Positions 18,081-26,932 of a DNA stretch of 64,000 bases are shown here, piece by piece. This DNA comes from Novosphingobium sp. PhB165 (GTDB lineage Bacteria; Pseudomonadota; Alphaproteobacteria; Sphingomonadales; Sphingomonadaceae), in assembly GCF_004341845.1 (NCBI RefSeq), contig NZ_SLVB01000014.1, forward strand, positions 33,735 to 97,734. The letters run 5' to 3'. A program made the position numbers and the translations under genes. The notes below the pieces were generated by a model. That model was not told the origin of the DNA. It did no database searches and saw only the letters and a program-made list of their open reading frames with translations. Positions within the stretch are counted from its first letter, which is position 1, and every line of letters starts with the position of its first letter.

Positions 18081-19628
18081 TCAAGCGGATCGGCGGTCGG
18101 TCGCGGCCAAGGCGACGGCACGGCGCGCGGATAGAATGGCGCCTTCCTGCCAGTGGCCCGAATAGGCGGACAGGTGCGAGCCGGCGAAGAGGAACGGCCC
18201 GTCGCCTGCGTTGAGGACGGCCGCGGAGGCGATGTCGTTTCCGGGATCGCTCCATTCGATCCATGGCCCTTCGCTGAAGGGGATCTTGTTCCAATGGACG
18301 ACGACCGGCGCGGAGAGATCCCGGCCATGGCCCGGATGCAATCGTTCTACGGCGGCACGGGCCTGCTCGATCTGTTCGGCACGCGTCCGCAGGGCAAGGT
18401 TGCGCGCCTGCGGACCGGCGCTGTAGGCGGCGAGCAGCACTTCCCGCTTCGCCTGAAATTGGCCGCTGGGATACCAGATCAGCCCGGTATCGCCGCCGAC
18501 GAAAGTAATGCCGCCGTAGATCTGCTCCTGCTCCCAGAACGGCGCGCTTTCGAACCCGATCTTGATCGAATCCGAATAGCGCACGCCGGCAATCGCTTTG
18601 CTCACGGCCGGGCTGAAGTCGTTGGGCGTGCGGGCCAGGATCGACAGCGGTGTGGTGATGATCGCCCGATCCCCCTCCACGGCGATGTCGCGGCCGGTGC
18701 GGCGGTCCCGGTAGACGATGCGCACGCCATCGCCCGACCGCCGGATCTCGCGGACTTCGGCATGCAATCTGGGCTTGCTGCGCAAGGCGCCGGCGATGGC
18801 AACGGGCAGCCGGTCCATACCCCCCATGGGCTGGAGCATGGTCGGCTGCATGAGGATGTTCTCCTCGAACAGCAAGGTGGACAGCTCCGGATTGGCGAGC
18901 AGTGCATCAAGCGTGACCGGCGGCACCGCAATCGCCTGTTCGATAGTGGCGCCGGGTACTTGCAAGAGGCCGGAGCGCTGGGAGCCCCGATAGGTTCCAT
19001 CCTGCGCAAGATCGCCGTAGGTTTTCAGGAACTCGACCAGCTTGGTCCGGGCCGCCGGATCGAGATCCTGATCGAGTGCACCGCTGCGCAGTGCCTTTTC
19101 AAGGAGCGCGGAAAGATGGCCACGCAGATCGTTCGATGCCTGCCGCAACCGAATGGGCCGTTCGGTGCTGTCCGGCGTGGCGGACAGGAAGTTGCTGTGG
19201 CTGGTGTTCACCAGCACTTCCAGCGGTACCTGCAACTCGCGCGCAAGACCGAGGTACTGGTCATGGTGGCTCGGGATGCGGGCAGGGCCGGCATTCAGGT
19301 AGAGCCCTTCGGAGAAGGTTGCCCGCTGATCGTCCTCGCCGATGTGGCTGACGGTATCGCCGCCACGCAGCGTCCAGGCGCGGCCGCCAACGCGGTCGCG
19401 GGCTTCCAGCAGGATGACCTCGCCGCCCTGTTTCTCGATCTCGTGGGCGGCGACCAGACCGGCCATGCCGGCGCCGATCACGATCACGCGGCGGCCGGAG
19501 GCGCCGCCGCCGCCGCTGGCGGGGCGGGCTGCCGCGAGGCCGGGAGGGAGCAGGGCTGCTGTCGTCAGGCCGCCCATTGCGCCCAGAACCGTGCGGCGGC
19601 TCAACCGGGAAAATGGCGCGCCGGGCAT
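18081..19628 (-). CDS. Tat-exported FAD-dependent amine/L-amino-acid oxidase
   Basis: Flavin amine oxidase of 515 residues. A Tat leader (SRRTVLGAMGGLTTAAL) is followed by the FAD-binding motif VIVIGAGMAGLVAAHEIEKQ and by LLEARDRVGGRAWT. A C-terminal FAD segment (FLFAGSHLSAYSGHWQEGAI) closes the fold. The family converts amines or amino acids to imines with release of H2O2. The start shares a base with the upstream receptor stop (TGATG), the same arrangement as sulfatase and receptor at 1370. The exported RidA follows. The substrate presumably enters through the coupled receptor. Confidence 0.88.
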   Translation of the reverse strand: MPGAPFSRLSRRTVLGAMGGLTTAALLPPGLAAARPASGGGGASGRRVIVIGAGMAGLVAAHEIEKQGGEVILLEARDRVGGRAWTLRGGDTVSHIGEDDQRATFSEGLYLNAGPARIPSHHDQYLGLARELQVPLEVLVNTSHSNFLSATPDSTERPIRLRQASNDLRGHLSALLEKALRSGALDQDLDPAARTKLVEFLKTYGDLAQDGTYRGSQRSGLLQVPGATIEQAIAVPPVTLDALLANPELSTLLFEENILMQPTMLQPMGGMDRLPVAIAGALRSKPRLHAEVREIRRSGDGVRIVYRDRRTGRDIAVEGDRAIITTPLSILARTPNDFSPAVSKAIAGVRYSDSIKIGFESAPFWEQEQIYGGITFVGGDTGLIWYPSGQFQAKREVLLAAYSAGPQARNLALRTRAEQIEQARAAVERLHPGHGRDLSAPVVVHWNKIPFSEGPWIEWSDPGNDIASAAVLNAGDGPFLFAGSHLSAYSGHWQEGAILSARRAVALAATDRRSA

Positions 19629-22084
19629 CAGAAGTTCACCGTAATGCGGCCATAATAATAGCCTCCGTTGAAACCATAGGCTGCGTAAGTGAGCGGCCCT
19701 CCCCAAACGAGGGAGCTGTTCACGTATGTGGTCGTGCCGGGGACGAAGGGCGGATCGGGTGGTCGCTTGTTGAACAGATTGTTCGCGCCGATTGCGAACT
19801 GGACGCCTCTTGCCAGTTCGTAGCCCAGTTCCAGATCGGTGATCGCCGCCGTGTCGATGTGAGTGGGGTAGTACGTCGTGAGGTCGGCTGAGGCATAGCT
19901 GGAGGCGGGGCCATAGATCGTCTCACGCAAGTTCACGCTGAGCGCGCCGCTGGTGAACAGGGCGCCAAGGCCGATCTTGAACTTGGGTGAGGCCGTCTCG
20001 ATGTCACCGCGCGCTTGCGGTGTGAAGACGCCGGCCGGAAGGCGATCGCGGGTGACTTTCGTCCGGTTGTAGTTGGCGTCCAGTGTCCAGTCGATGCGGC
20101 TGGCATCGAACCGGGTGGATGTCGCCAGCGAGAGATCAACGCCGCGGGTGCGTGTGTCGATCGCATTGGCGAAAGTACTGGCCGCGACGTAAGTCGAGCC
20201 CGGATCGATCACATTGCCGTGTGCGGCGATCGCATCGAGCACGTTCTGGTCGATGATCGTCGTGCCCGACTTGCCGAGCAGGTTGCCGGTGGAGGTGATC
20301 CGGTTGCGGATCCGGATCTGGTACGCGTCCAGCGTGATCGTCAGCGACGAGGTCGGCGTGGCGACAAGGCCTGCCGAGAAGTTGGTGGATTTCTCCGCCT
20401 TGAGCGGCTGGAAGCCCAGCAGTGCCGCCGCCGCAGAGTTCGCGGGCAGTTGGACGACCGCTGTCGTGGGCGACACTTGCGTTGCCGAATAGAAGGATTC
20501 GCCAAGCGTCGGGGCGCGGAAGCCGGTGCTGGCCGTGCCGCGCAGGGCGAAGGCGGGTGAGATGTCGTAGCGGGTGGTCAGCTTGCCTATCGCGGTGCTG
20601 CCGAAGTCGCTGTAGTGCTCGAAGCGACCGGCCACATCCACGGTCCAGGCGTCCACGGGGTTGGCCGAGATGTCCACATAGCCTGCCCCGGATTGGCGGC
20701 TGTTATGACCTGCGTCGGTAGACTGGAAACCGGGGAAGGACTGCCCGCCCTCCTTGTAGGTGGAGGCGTCGTCGCCCGCCTCGATAGCGTAAGTGTCGCG
20801 CCGATACTCGCCGCCGAAGGCCAGATTGAGTGGCTTGTCGAACCCGACGTCGATCTCGCGCGAGATATCGAGATTGCCGGTGAACTGCGTTGCGGTGAAG
20901 GCGCCGTCATAGAAATCGCGCGGGGTGAAGCCGGTGTCGGCATAGAGCGAGGCATTGGCCGAGTTGAGTGTGCTTATGCGCACCTTGTTCCGGCCATAGG
21001 TACCGCTCAGGTCCCATCGCCAGGCTCCCGCGTTATTCCTTATTCCACCGGTGAAGGAGTAATCGTCCTCCTCCAGGCCCATGAAGGGTGTGAAGCCATC
21101 AGGAAAGGGCAGGGTGGTGACGCCGTCCACGGTTCGCGAAACGCGATTGGGCAATCGGTATTGCTCTACCGCCCGCGCCGTGCGCCGTCCGTAACTGCCG
21201 AAGCTGTAGAGTTCTGCGCCTCCCAGATCGTAGCCGGCGTTGTAGACGCCTGTCGTCAGCCGGGAGCGTGCATCGCCATAGATCCCGTTGAGGCGCGGAA
21301 AGCCGGGAATCGATGCCCAGCTTGCGGGCAATCCCGCCAATAGGGTGCCGTCGCTGTTGGAGATGCGCTTGTCGCCGCCGCCGCGTTGACTGAAGTCGTG
21401 AAAGCGGTGGAACAGCGTCAGGTCGAAATAGCCGCGCTCGCCTATCGGCAGTGCGATCCGCCCCGATGCGCCGAAGGTCTCGCCATCTCCGTGATAGTAT
21501 TGTCCCGCCGTAGCCGAAGCCTGACCGCCTTCGCTGTCCGACTTGAGGATTATGTTGATGACCCCGGCGATTGCGTCGGAACCGTACTGGGCGGCGGCGC
21601 CGTCCTGAAGGACTTCGATCCGCTCGATGGCCGCAGGAGGAATGAGATCGAGATCGGGGGCCGCGCCTCCCTGATAGGGCCCGGCAGAGACTTGCAGGTT
21701 GGCGCTGGGATGGCGGCGTTTGCCGTTCACGAGAATGAGCGTGTGGTTGGGGCTGAGGCCGCGCAGCCGCGCCGTCAGCGTGAGGTTGGCCGCGTCCCCG
21801 CCGAAAGCCTGGGCGGTGAAGGAAGGAACGATCTGCGTGAGGGCCTGACTGAGGGAGGGCTGCCCCACCCGGGCCAGCGTGTCCGCGTCCAACACCTGAA
21901 TGGGGGCGGCACTGTCGGCGGCCTTGAGACCGGTCTGGCGAGTGCCGGTCACGATGATCGCATTGGCGGTTCCGCCGCTGTCATCCGATGGTGCGGCAGA
22001 CTGTGCCTCTGCCCGGATCGGCATGGTCATGAACAACGCGAGTAACGAAGCGCCTGCAAGGCGGCCTGCAACGATGTGGTTCAC
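19628..22084 (-). CDS. TonB-dependent receptor coupled to amine oxidase
   Basis: Outer-membrane receptor of 818 residues with a signal peptide (ends IRAEA), TonB-box region NAIIVTGTRQTG, and plug motifs APIQVLDADTLARVG, LVNGKRRHPS and RIEVLQDGAAAQYGSDAIAG. It ends in YYYGRITVNF. It starts a three-gene minus-strand unit of receptor, amine oxidase and RidA. The start ATG at 22084 has GGGGGAA upstream. A perfect inverted repeat is centred about 22 bp before it (22099-22114). Confidence 0.9.
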   Translation of the reverse strand: MNHIVAGRLAGASLLALFMTMPIRAEAQSAAPSDDSGGTANAIIVTGTRQTGLKAADSAAPIQVLDADTLARVGQPSLSQALTQIVPSFTAQAFGGDAANLTLTARLRGLSPNHTLILVNGKRRHPSANLQVSAGPYQGGAAPDLDLIPPAAIERIEVLQDGAAAQYGSDAIAGVINIILKSDSEGGQASATAGQYYHGDGETFGASGRIALPIGERGYFDLTLFHRFHDFSQRGGGDKRISNSDGTLLAGLPASWASIPGFPRLNGIYGDARSRLTTGVYNAGYDLGGAELYSFGSYGRRTARAVEQYRLPNRVSRTVDGVTTLPFPDGFTPFMGLEEDDYSFTGGIRNNAGAWRWDLSGTYGRNKVRISTLNSANASLYADTGFTPRDFYDGAFTATQFTGNLDISREIDVGFDKPLNLAFGGEYRRDTYAIEAGDDASTYKEGGQSFPGFQSTDAGHNSRQSGAGYVDISANPVDAWTVDVAGRFEHYSDFGSTAIGKLTTRYDISPAFALRGTASTGFRAPTLGESFYSATQVSPTTAVVQLPANSAAAALLGFQPLKAEKSTNFSAGLVATPTSSLTITLDAYQIRIRNRITSTGNLLGKSGTTIIDQNVLDAIAAHGNVIDPGSTYVAASTFANAIDTRTRGVDLSLATSTRFDASRIDWTLDANYNRTKVTRDRLPAGVFTPQARGDIETASPKFKIGLGALFTSGALSVNLRETIYGPASSYASADLTTYYPTHIDTAAITDLELGYELARGVQFAIGANNLFNKRPPDPPFVPGTTTYVNSSLVWGGPLTYAAYGFNGGYYYGRITVNF

Positions 22085-22530
22085 TGTTTCCCCCTTATAT
22101 CTCGAAATCGAGATGTGCGCCGAACCGGGTCCGGCTTCGAAACGTCATCGAAATTTGATGCGTCGTAACAATTGGTTAGGGGGATGTTCCGCGAATGGCA
22201 GATGTAGATATTCTTCATCTCTCCAAATAATAGATTTAATGATGAGAATATTAAATGAACATATTTCCGCGAGGTATTTCAGTTCATTATTTGTTTATCG
22301 CGCGATGTGCTAAATTCCGTGATTCTCTAAGAACCCGATATTGAGGATGCAAATAGATTGGAGCCGAGTGATAGCCAATTGAGAAGTTCAAAACAGGTTG
22401 ATCGACTTGCTAATAAGACCGTCGCGCGCCGTTCGGGGTGGTGTATCGCGCAGAATTGAAGATGCTCAACAGGCGTGAAGCAGAACTCATTTGTCGCCGT
22501 GCAACCGTCTGATCAGAACCTGAAGGTCAA
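22085..22530. other. Divergent promoter region with inverted repeats
   Basis: No gene is visible here. The stretch lies between the leftward receptor and the rightward SsuA-like gene, and is AT-rich around 22190-22320. It contains ATCTCG-AAAT-CGAGAT at 22099-22114, which is a perfect repeat close to the receptor start. A second near-palindrome, CATCgAAATTTGATG, lies at 22146-22160. There is no clear copy of the CTCAAY-N7-GTNGAG dyad. Confidence 0.5.
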
Positions 22531-23553
22531 ATGGCTATAGGAAAGTCTTCGTCGGCGATGATCAAGGACTGCATCAATCTCGATCGTCGTTCGGTTCTTC
22601 GGGGCAGCGCGGGTGTTCTCGTCGCCGGCCTTGTCGGCTGTTCGGGAGGGGCGAAGGACGCGGGCGGGCTGCGCGTCTCTATCACCGGCAAGGGCGAGGG
22701 CGACGTGCGTCTCCTCTTTCAGCATGCCGGGCTGAAACCGGACTTCCCGATCAGCTATTCGGAGTTCCAGTCAGGGCACCTCGTCGTCGAGGCGTTCAAC
22801 GCCGGTTCGCTCGATTTCGGCGGAACCAGCGAGATACCGCCGGTTTTCGCGGCCGCTTCGACAATCCAGAGCTTCCGCCAGATCGCCGTCAACCATGGCG
22901 ATGTCAACAATCAGGTCGTGCTCGTGCCGGCTGGTTCACCGATCCGCGACCTGAGCGGCCTGAAGGGCAAGCGCGTAGGGTACGTAAGGGCAACGACCTC
23001 GCAATACTTCCTGATCCGGATGTTGGCCTCCGTCGGATTGAAATGGTCCGACATCGACCCGATCGCGATGACGGTCTCGGACGGCGCTGCGGCCTTTTCG
23101 CGCGGCTCGCTCGACGCCTGGGCCATCTACGGTTTCCCCATACAGCGCGCGCTTGCCACCGAGGGCGCGCGCATTCTCAAGACCGCGCTGGGTTTCCTGT
23201 CGGGAAATTACATCATCTGCGCACACGAACAGGCGCTGGCAGATCGCGAAAAGTCCGCACAGATCGAGGCTTACCTTAGATTGCTGCAAAAAGGCTATGT
23301 CTGGGCGGCGCAGAATCGCGATCGCTGGGCCGAGATCATTGCCGGCGAGATCGGCGTGCCGCCGGAATATGTGCACGATCAGTTTCGGCGGCAGAGCGCG
23401 ACCTATTCGCTGCGCCCAGTCACGCCGAGCGCCATCGCGTCGCAGCAGGCGGTCGCGGACGTATTCAGCGATGCCGGGCTCATTCCCAGCCATGTCGACG
23501 TCCGCCCGCTCTGGATCGACCGTTTCAACAGCATGATCGCGAAGGAGGCCTGA
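22531..23553 (+). CDS. SsuA-like periplasmic binding lipoprotein (second copy)
   Basis: Solute-binding protein of 340 residues. The leader has RRSVLRG and a lipobox (LVGCSGG), giving a Tat-type lipoprotein. The body shows the SsuA/NMT1 features LDFGGTSEIPPVFAAAS, VLVPAGSPIRDLSGLKGKRV and a WAIYGFPI hinge segment. It ends four bases before the flavoprotein gene, whose ATG overlaps by context (TGAATG). No permease or ATPase gene is near, so it presumably delivers to the SsuBC encoded at 6882-8530. Confidence 0.87.
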   Translation: MAIGKSSSAMIKDCINLDRRSVLRGSAGVLVAGLVGCSGGAKDAGGLRVSITGKGEGDVRLLFQHAGLKPDFPISYSEFQSGHLVVEAFNAGSLDFGGTSEIPPVFAAASTIQSFRQIAVNHGDVNNQVVLVPAGSPIRDLSGLKGKRVGYVRATTSQYFLIRMLASVGLKWSDIDPIAMTVSDGAAAFSRGSLDAWAIYGFPIQRALATEGARILKTALGFLSGNYIICAHEQALADREKSAQIEAYLRLLQKGYVWAAQNRDRWAEIIAGEIGVPPEYVHDQFRRQSATYSLRPVTPSAIASQQAVADVFSDAGLIPSHVDVRPLWIDRFNSMIAKEA

Positions 23554-24756
23554 ATGGCCAGCCAAGTTACGCTTGCGTCCCGAGATGTTGCTGCTGCACC
23601 CGGCCTTGTTTCGCCGAGCGACAGGGACCTGAACCGGATTACCGCAGCGCTCGCCGCCACGGCGGAGCAGTACGACCGTTCAGGCGAATTCCCGCGCGCG
23701 AACTTCGACTTGCTAGCGCGGGAGAACCTGATCGGCCTAACCGTAGACCGCAATCTGGGCGGCGGGGGTGGCGGCTATGTCGAGGCAATTCGCCTGCTGG
23801 GCGCGGTGGCAAAGGGCGAACCATCGACAGCCCTTATCCTGTTCATGACTTATGCGTTTCACGCCGCGCCGGAAAAGACCGAGCGCTGGCCGCGCGCGCT
23901 GTATGAGCAACTGGCCCGCGAGGCGGTCGCGGGCCGGGGCCTTATCGGCACGTTCCGCGTGGAGCCCGAGCTTGGCACGCCGGTGCGGGGCGGCTTGCCC
24001 AAGACCGTCGCGCGCCGGACGGCGGAAGGCTGGCGGATCAGCGGCGAGAAGATCTATTCGACAGGCTCGACCGGGCTCGATTGGTTCGCGGTATGGGCAA
24101 GGACTGACGACGGCGAACCGCTGGTCGGCAGTTTCCTGGTGGCACCGGGCACGCCGGGCATCACGATCGAACCGGAATGGGATCACCTGGGCATGCGGGC
24201 GACCGTCAGCCACAAAGTCGTCTTCGACGATGTCCTCACACCGATCGGCCATGCGGTGGACGTGCGAAGACCCGAGGAATGGGCGCCGCGCCCGGGAAGC
24301 GGCGAAGGCAGCCGTCAGGCGCTATGGAATGCTTTGGCGATCGCGGCGATTTATGACGGCGTGGCCCGCTCCGCACGCGACTGGCTTGCCCGTTATCTGA
24401 ACGAGCGGGTGCCGACCAATCTGGGCGCTGCGCTGGCGACGCTGCCTCGCGTCCAGGAGAAGTTCGGCGAGATCGAGGCGCGGCTCTATGCCAACCGCGT
24501 GCTGATCGACAATGCCGCCGCCGCAGCGGACCGGGGCGAACTGCCCTCTCCCGCCGAGGCGAACCTCATCAAGCACATTGCCAACGCCAATGCGATCGAG
24601 GCGGTTGCCATCGGTCTGGAACTGACCGGCAATCCGGGCATCAGCCGCCGCAATCCCCTCGAACGCCATTACCGCGATGTGTTGTGCAGCCGCATTCACT
24701 CGCCACAAGCGGATACGGTGCTGGTGGCGGCTGGCCGCGCCGGACTGGGGAACTGA
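23554..24756 (+). CDS. Acyl-CoA dehydrogenase-fold flavin monooxygenase (SfnB/DszC-like)
   Basis: Protein of 400 residues with the acyl-CoA dehydrogenase fold: helical N-terminal domain, beta domain with GEKIYSTGSTGLDWFAVWA near residue 165, and C-terminal helices. The usual catalytic Glu region is not evident. In sulfur clusters, members of this fold (SfnB, DszC) act as flavin-dependent oxygenases of sulfides or sulfones. It follows the second SsuA-like gene directly and precedes the 2-hydroxyacid dehydrogenase by 4 nt. A true acyl-CoA dehydrogenase is less likely here but not excluded. Confidence 0.78.
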   Translation: MASQVTLASRDVAAAPGLVSPSDRDLNRITAALAATAEQYDRSGEFPRANFDLLARENLIGLTVDRNLGGGGGGYVEAIRLLGAVAKGEPSTALILFMTYAFHAAPEKTERWPRALYEQLAREAVAGRGLIGTFRVEPELGTPVRGGLPKTVARRTAEGWRISGEKIYSTGSTGLDWFAVWARTDDGEPLVGSFLVAPGTPGITIEPEWDHLGMRATVSHKVVFDDVLTPIGHAVDVRRPEEWAPRPGSGEGSRQALWNALAIAAIYDGVARSARDWLARYLNERVPTNLGAALATLPRVQEKFGEIEARLYANRVLIDNAAAAADRGELPSPAEANLIKHIANANAIEAVAIGLELTGNPGISRRNPLERHYRDVLCSRIHSPQADTVLVAAGRAGLGN

Positions 24757-24760
24757 TCCG

Positions 24761-25705
24761 ATGTCGCTCGTAATAGCCAGCCAGCTCGATCGCGATTTCA
24801 ACGAGGGTCTTGCCCGCCATCCCTCTCGCCCGACAATCGTGGGTGTCGCGGAGGAAGAACCCTGGGCGGCGGCACATGATGCCGATGTGCTTCTGGTCGT
24901 CCCCTCTCCGACGTGGAAGCGCCGTCCCGCCCCGCGCCCAGACATCTGGCCCGGACGGCTCAAATGGGTCTACAGCGGCTCGGCCGGGATCGACTTCTAT
25001 CCAGATTGGCTGCTCGATGCACCGCTCGTTACTTGCGGGCGGGGCGTGGCATCCGACGAGATCGCCGATTATGTGATCGCGGCCATCTATGCCCAGGCGA
25101 AAGATCTGGAGGCCGCCACCGTTCGTTCGCGAGACGATTGGGGTCCAAGGGTACTGGGGCAGGTTTCGGGCACGACGATCGGCATTGTCGGACTGGGCGC
25201 GATCGGCACGGCGGTCGCTCTGCGCGGCGCAGCGCTGGGTGCGCATGTGATTGCCGTCCGGCGCTCGGGCGTTGAGCCGGGGATTGCCGGTGTGGAATTG
25301 GTGCCGAGCCTGGCCGAACTGGCGTCACGCTCGGACCACATCGTCCTCGCGCTTCCCGCCACGAGCGAGACGAGAGCGCTGGTTGGTGCGGAGTTTCTCT
25401 CACATGTCCGGCCTCATGCCCACTTGATCAACGTTGCCCGCGGATCGGTGGTTGATCAGGAGGCGCTGCTGGATGCGCTGGACGCCGGCCGGCTTGGATT
25501 CGCGACGCTGGACGTGACCGAACCGGAGCCGCTTCCAGCCGGTCACCGCCTTTACACGCATCCATGCGTTCGCCTGACGCCGCACATTTCCAGCAACTAC
25601 CTGCGGGTCCGTCATCGCCTGCTGGAGAAGGTACACGAAGATCTCAGCCGCTACTTACGCGGCGAGCAGCCCCGCGACGTCGTCGATCGCGACCGGGGCT
25701 ACTGA
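24761..25705 (+). CDS. D-2-hydroxyacid dehydrogenase
   Basis: NAD(P)-dependent dehydrogenase of 314 residues of the D-isomer-specific 2-hydroxyacid family. The nucleotide motif is IGIVGLGAIGTAVALRG. The catalytic Arg lies in NVARGSVVDQ, the Glu in DVTEPEPLP and the His in LTPHISSNY. It is cytoplasmic and interconverts a 2-hydroxy acid and a 2-oxo acid. In this operon it may act on the carbon skeleton left after desulfonation. The exact acid (for example sulfolactate-like or lactate-like) is not determined. Confidence 0.85.
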   Translation: MSLVIASQLDRDFNEGLARHPSRPTIVGVAEEEPWAAAHDADVLLVVPSPTWKRRPAPRPDIWPGRLKWVYSGSAGIDFYPDWLLDAPLVTCGRGVASDEIADYVIAAIYAQAKDLEAATVRSRDDWGPRVLGQVSGTTIGIVGLGAIGTAVALRGAALGAHVIAVRRSGVEPGIAGVELVPSLAELASRSDHIVLALPATSETRALVGAEFLSHVRPHAHLINVARGSVVDQEALLDALDAGRLGFATLDVTEPEPLPAGHRLYTHPCVRLTPHISSNYLRVRHRLLEKVHEDLSRYLRGEQPRDVVDRDRGY

Positions 25706-25895
25706 ACGTGCTTTCGCGAACCGGAAGTCTGCTTTTTCAAATGAAATAGCGATATTTTTCAGCCGCATGAAGTATCAGCAAGACCGATAGTTCCCTAGAG
25801 TTTCTCATTTGATCTTTTTCAGGTTCAATTGTTTCCTACATCCAATCGTCCATTCTTTGGGCACTATACCATATCGCGCTGAGAGGAATTTCATC

Positions 25896-26696
25896 ATGGC
25901 CACTGCCCTCGCAGACGACCGGATCGGCCGGCAGGACGTAATCGACACCGAGTGGAAAGTGCGCGTCGACCTTGCGGCCTTCTACCGGATCGCCGCGCTC
26001 CACCACTTCGACGACTTCCTCTACACGCACATTTCCGCGCGCGTGCCGGGCCCCGATCATCACTTCCTGATCAACCCGTTCGGCCTGATGTTCGACGAGA
26101 TCACGGCGTCCAGCCTGGTGAAGGTGGACATCGACGGAAACATCATCGGCGAAAGCGAATATGGCATCAACTATGCCGGTTACGTGATCCACTCGGCCAT
26201 TCATGCGGCGCGGGACGATGCGCACTACATCGCGCATTTCCACACGCGCGACGGCATGGGAGCATCGGCGCATGCCGAGGGGCTGCTGCCGGTCAGCCAA
26301 CGCGCGCTGATGATCATTCCGCAGCTGTCCTATCACGATTACGAAGGCGTCGCGCTGAACCTCGACGAACGCGAGAGGCTGGTGCACGATCTTGGCACTA
26401 CCAGCCAGATGCTGCTGCGCAACCACGGCACGCTGGCACTCGGCAGTACACCGGGTGAGGCGTGGAGCCGCATCTACCAGCTTGAGGCGGCCTGTTCCGC
26501 GCAAGTGGCGGCACTCGCCGGAGGGCGCGAACACGTCCTGATCGCTCCCGCAGCGGCGCAGGAAGAGGCACGGCAGCAACTCGCGGCGCGGCCGCCCGCG
26601 GCTGTTTCCAGAGAAGGACACAAGCCGCATCACCAGCTTGTCTGGGACGCGGTATTGCGCCGTGTCTCGCGGGATTCGCCCGGGTTCGATAGCTGA
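25896..26696 (+). CDS. Class II aldolase/adducin-family protein
   Basis: Cytoplasmic protein of 266 residues with the class II aldolase/adducin fold. Metal-binding His residues appear in AHFHTRDGMG and in LLRNHGTLALGSTPGEAW. The N-terminus holds DDFLYTHISARVPG. Members cleave sugar phosphates or decarboxylate/retro-aldolise small hydroxy acids. The ATG at 25896 has GAGAGGA upstream. It stands 190 bp after the dehydrogenase with its own AT-rich leader, and a strong hairpin follows (26723). Substrate unknown. Confidence 0.83.
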   Translation: MATALADDRIGRQDVIDTEWKVRVDLAAFYRIAALHHFDDFLYTHISARVPGPDHHFLINPFGLMFDEITASSLVKVDIDGNIIGESEYGINYAGYVIHSAIHAARDDAHYIAHFHTRDGMGASAHAEGLLPVSQRALMIIPQLSYHDYEGVALNLDERERLVHDLGTTSQMLLRNHGTLALGSTPGEAWSRIYQLEAACSAQVAALAGGREHVLIAPAAAQEEARQQLAARPPAAVSREGHKPHHQLVWDAVLRRVSRDSPGFDS

Positions 26697-26722
26697 CCTT
26701 TCGCCAGCGATGTTTCTGCCGG

Positions 26723-26749
26723 GCGCCCATCCCATGCGGGGATGGGCGC
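26723..26749 (+). terminator. Rho-independent-like hairpin after the aldolase gene
   Basis: GCGCCCATCCC and GGGATGGGCGC form an 11-bp perfect stem with a 5-nt loop, 27 nt after the stop codon. A pyrimidine-rich stretch with scattered T (TCTCGCTTGTTGCTT) follows. Gene-free sequence from 26750 to 26932 then leads to the next receptor. Confidence 0.6.
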
Positions 26750-26932
26750 TCTCGCTTGTTGCTTCTCGAGGTGGGTTTGGCGGGTTCCTGTGGAGTGAAT
26801 TCCAAGTAATTGTTTGCACCAGAAAAGCCGAACTACATCGATAAGATCAATCAATTCGAACGCGTGAAAAGTTCATTGGAAGAGCTTTTCCGGTGCCCCT
26901 AGGCCGAGACGATCTCGATCAGAGGGGGCGAC

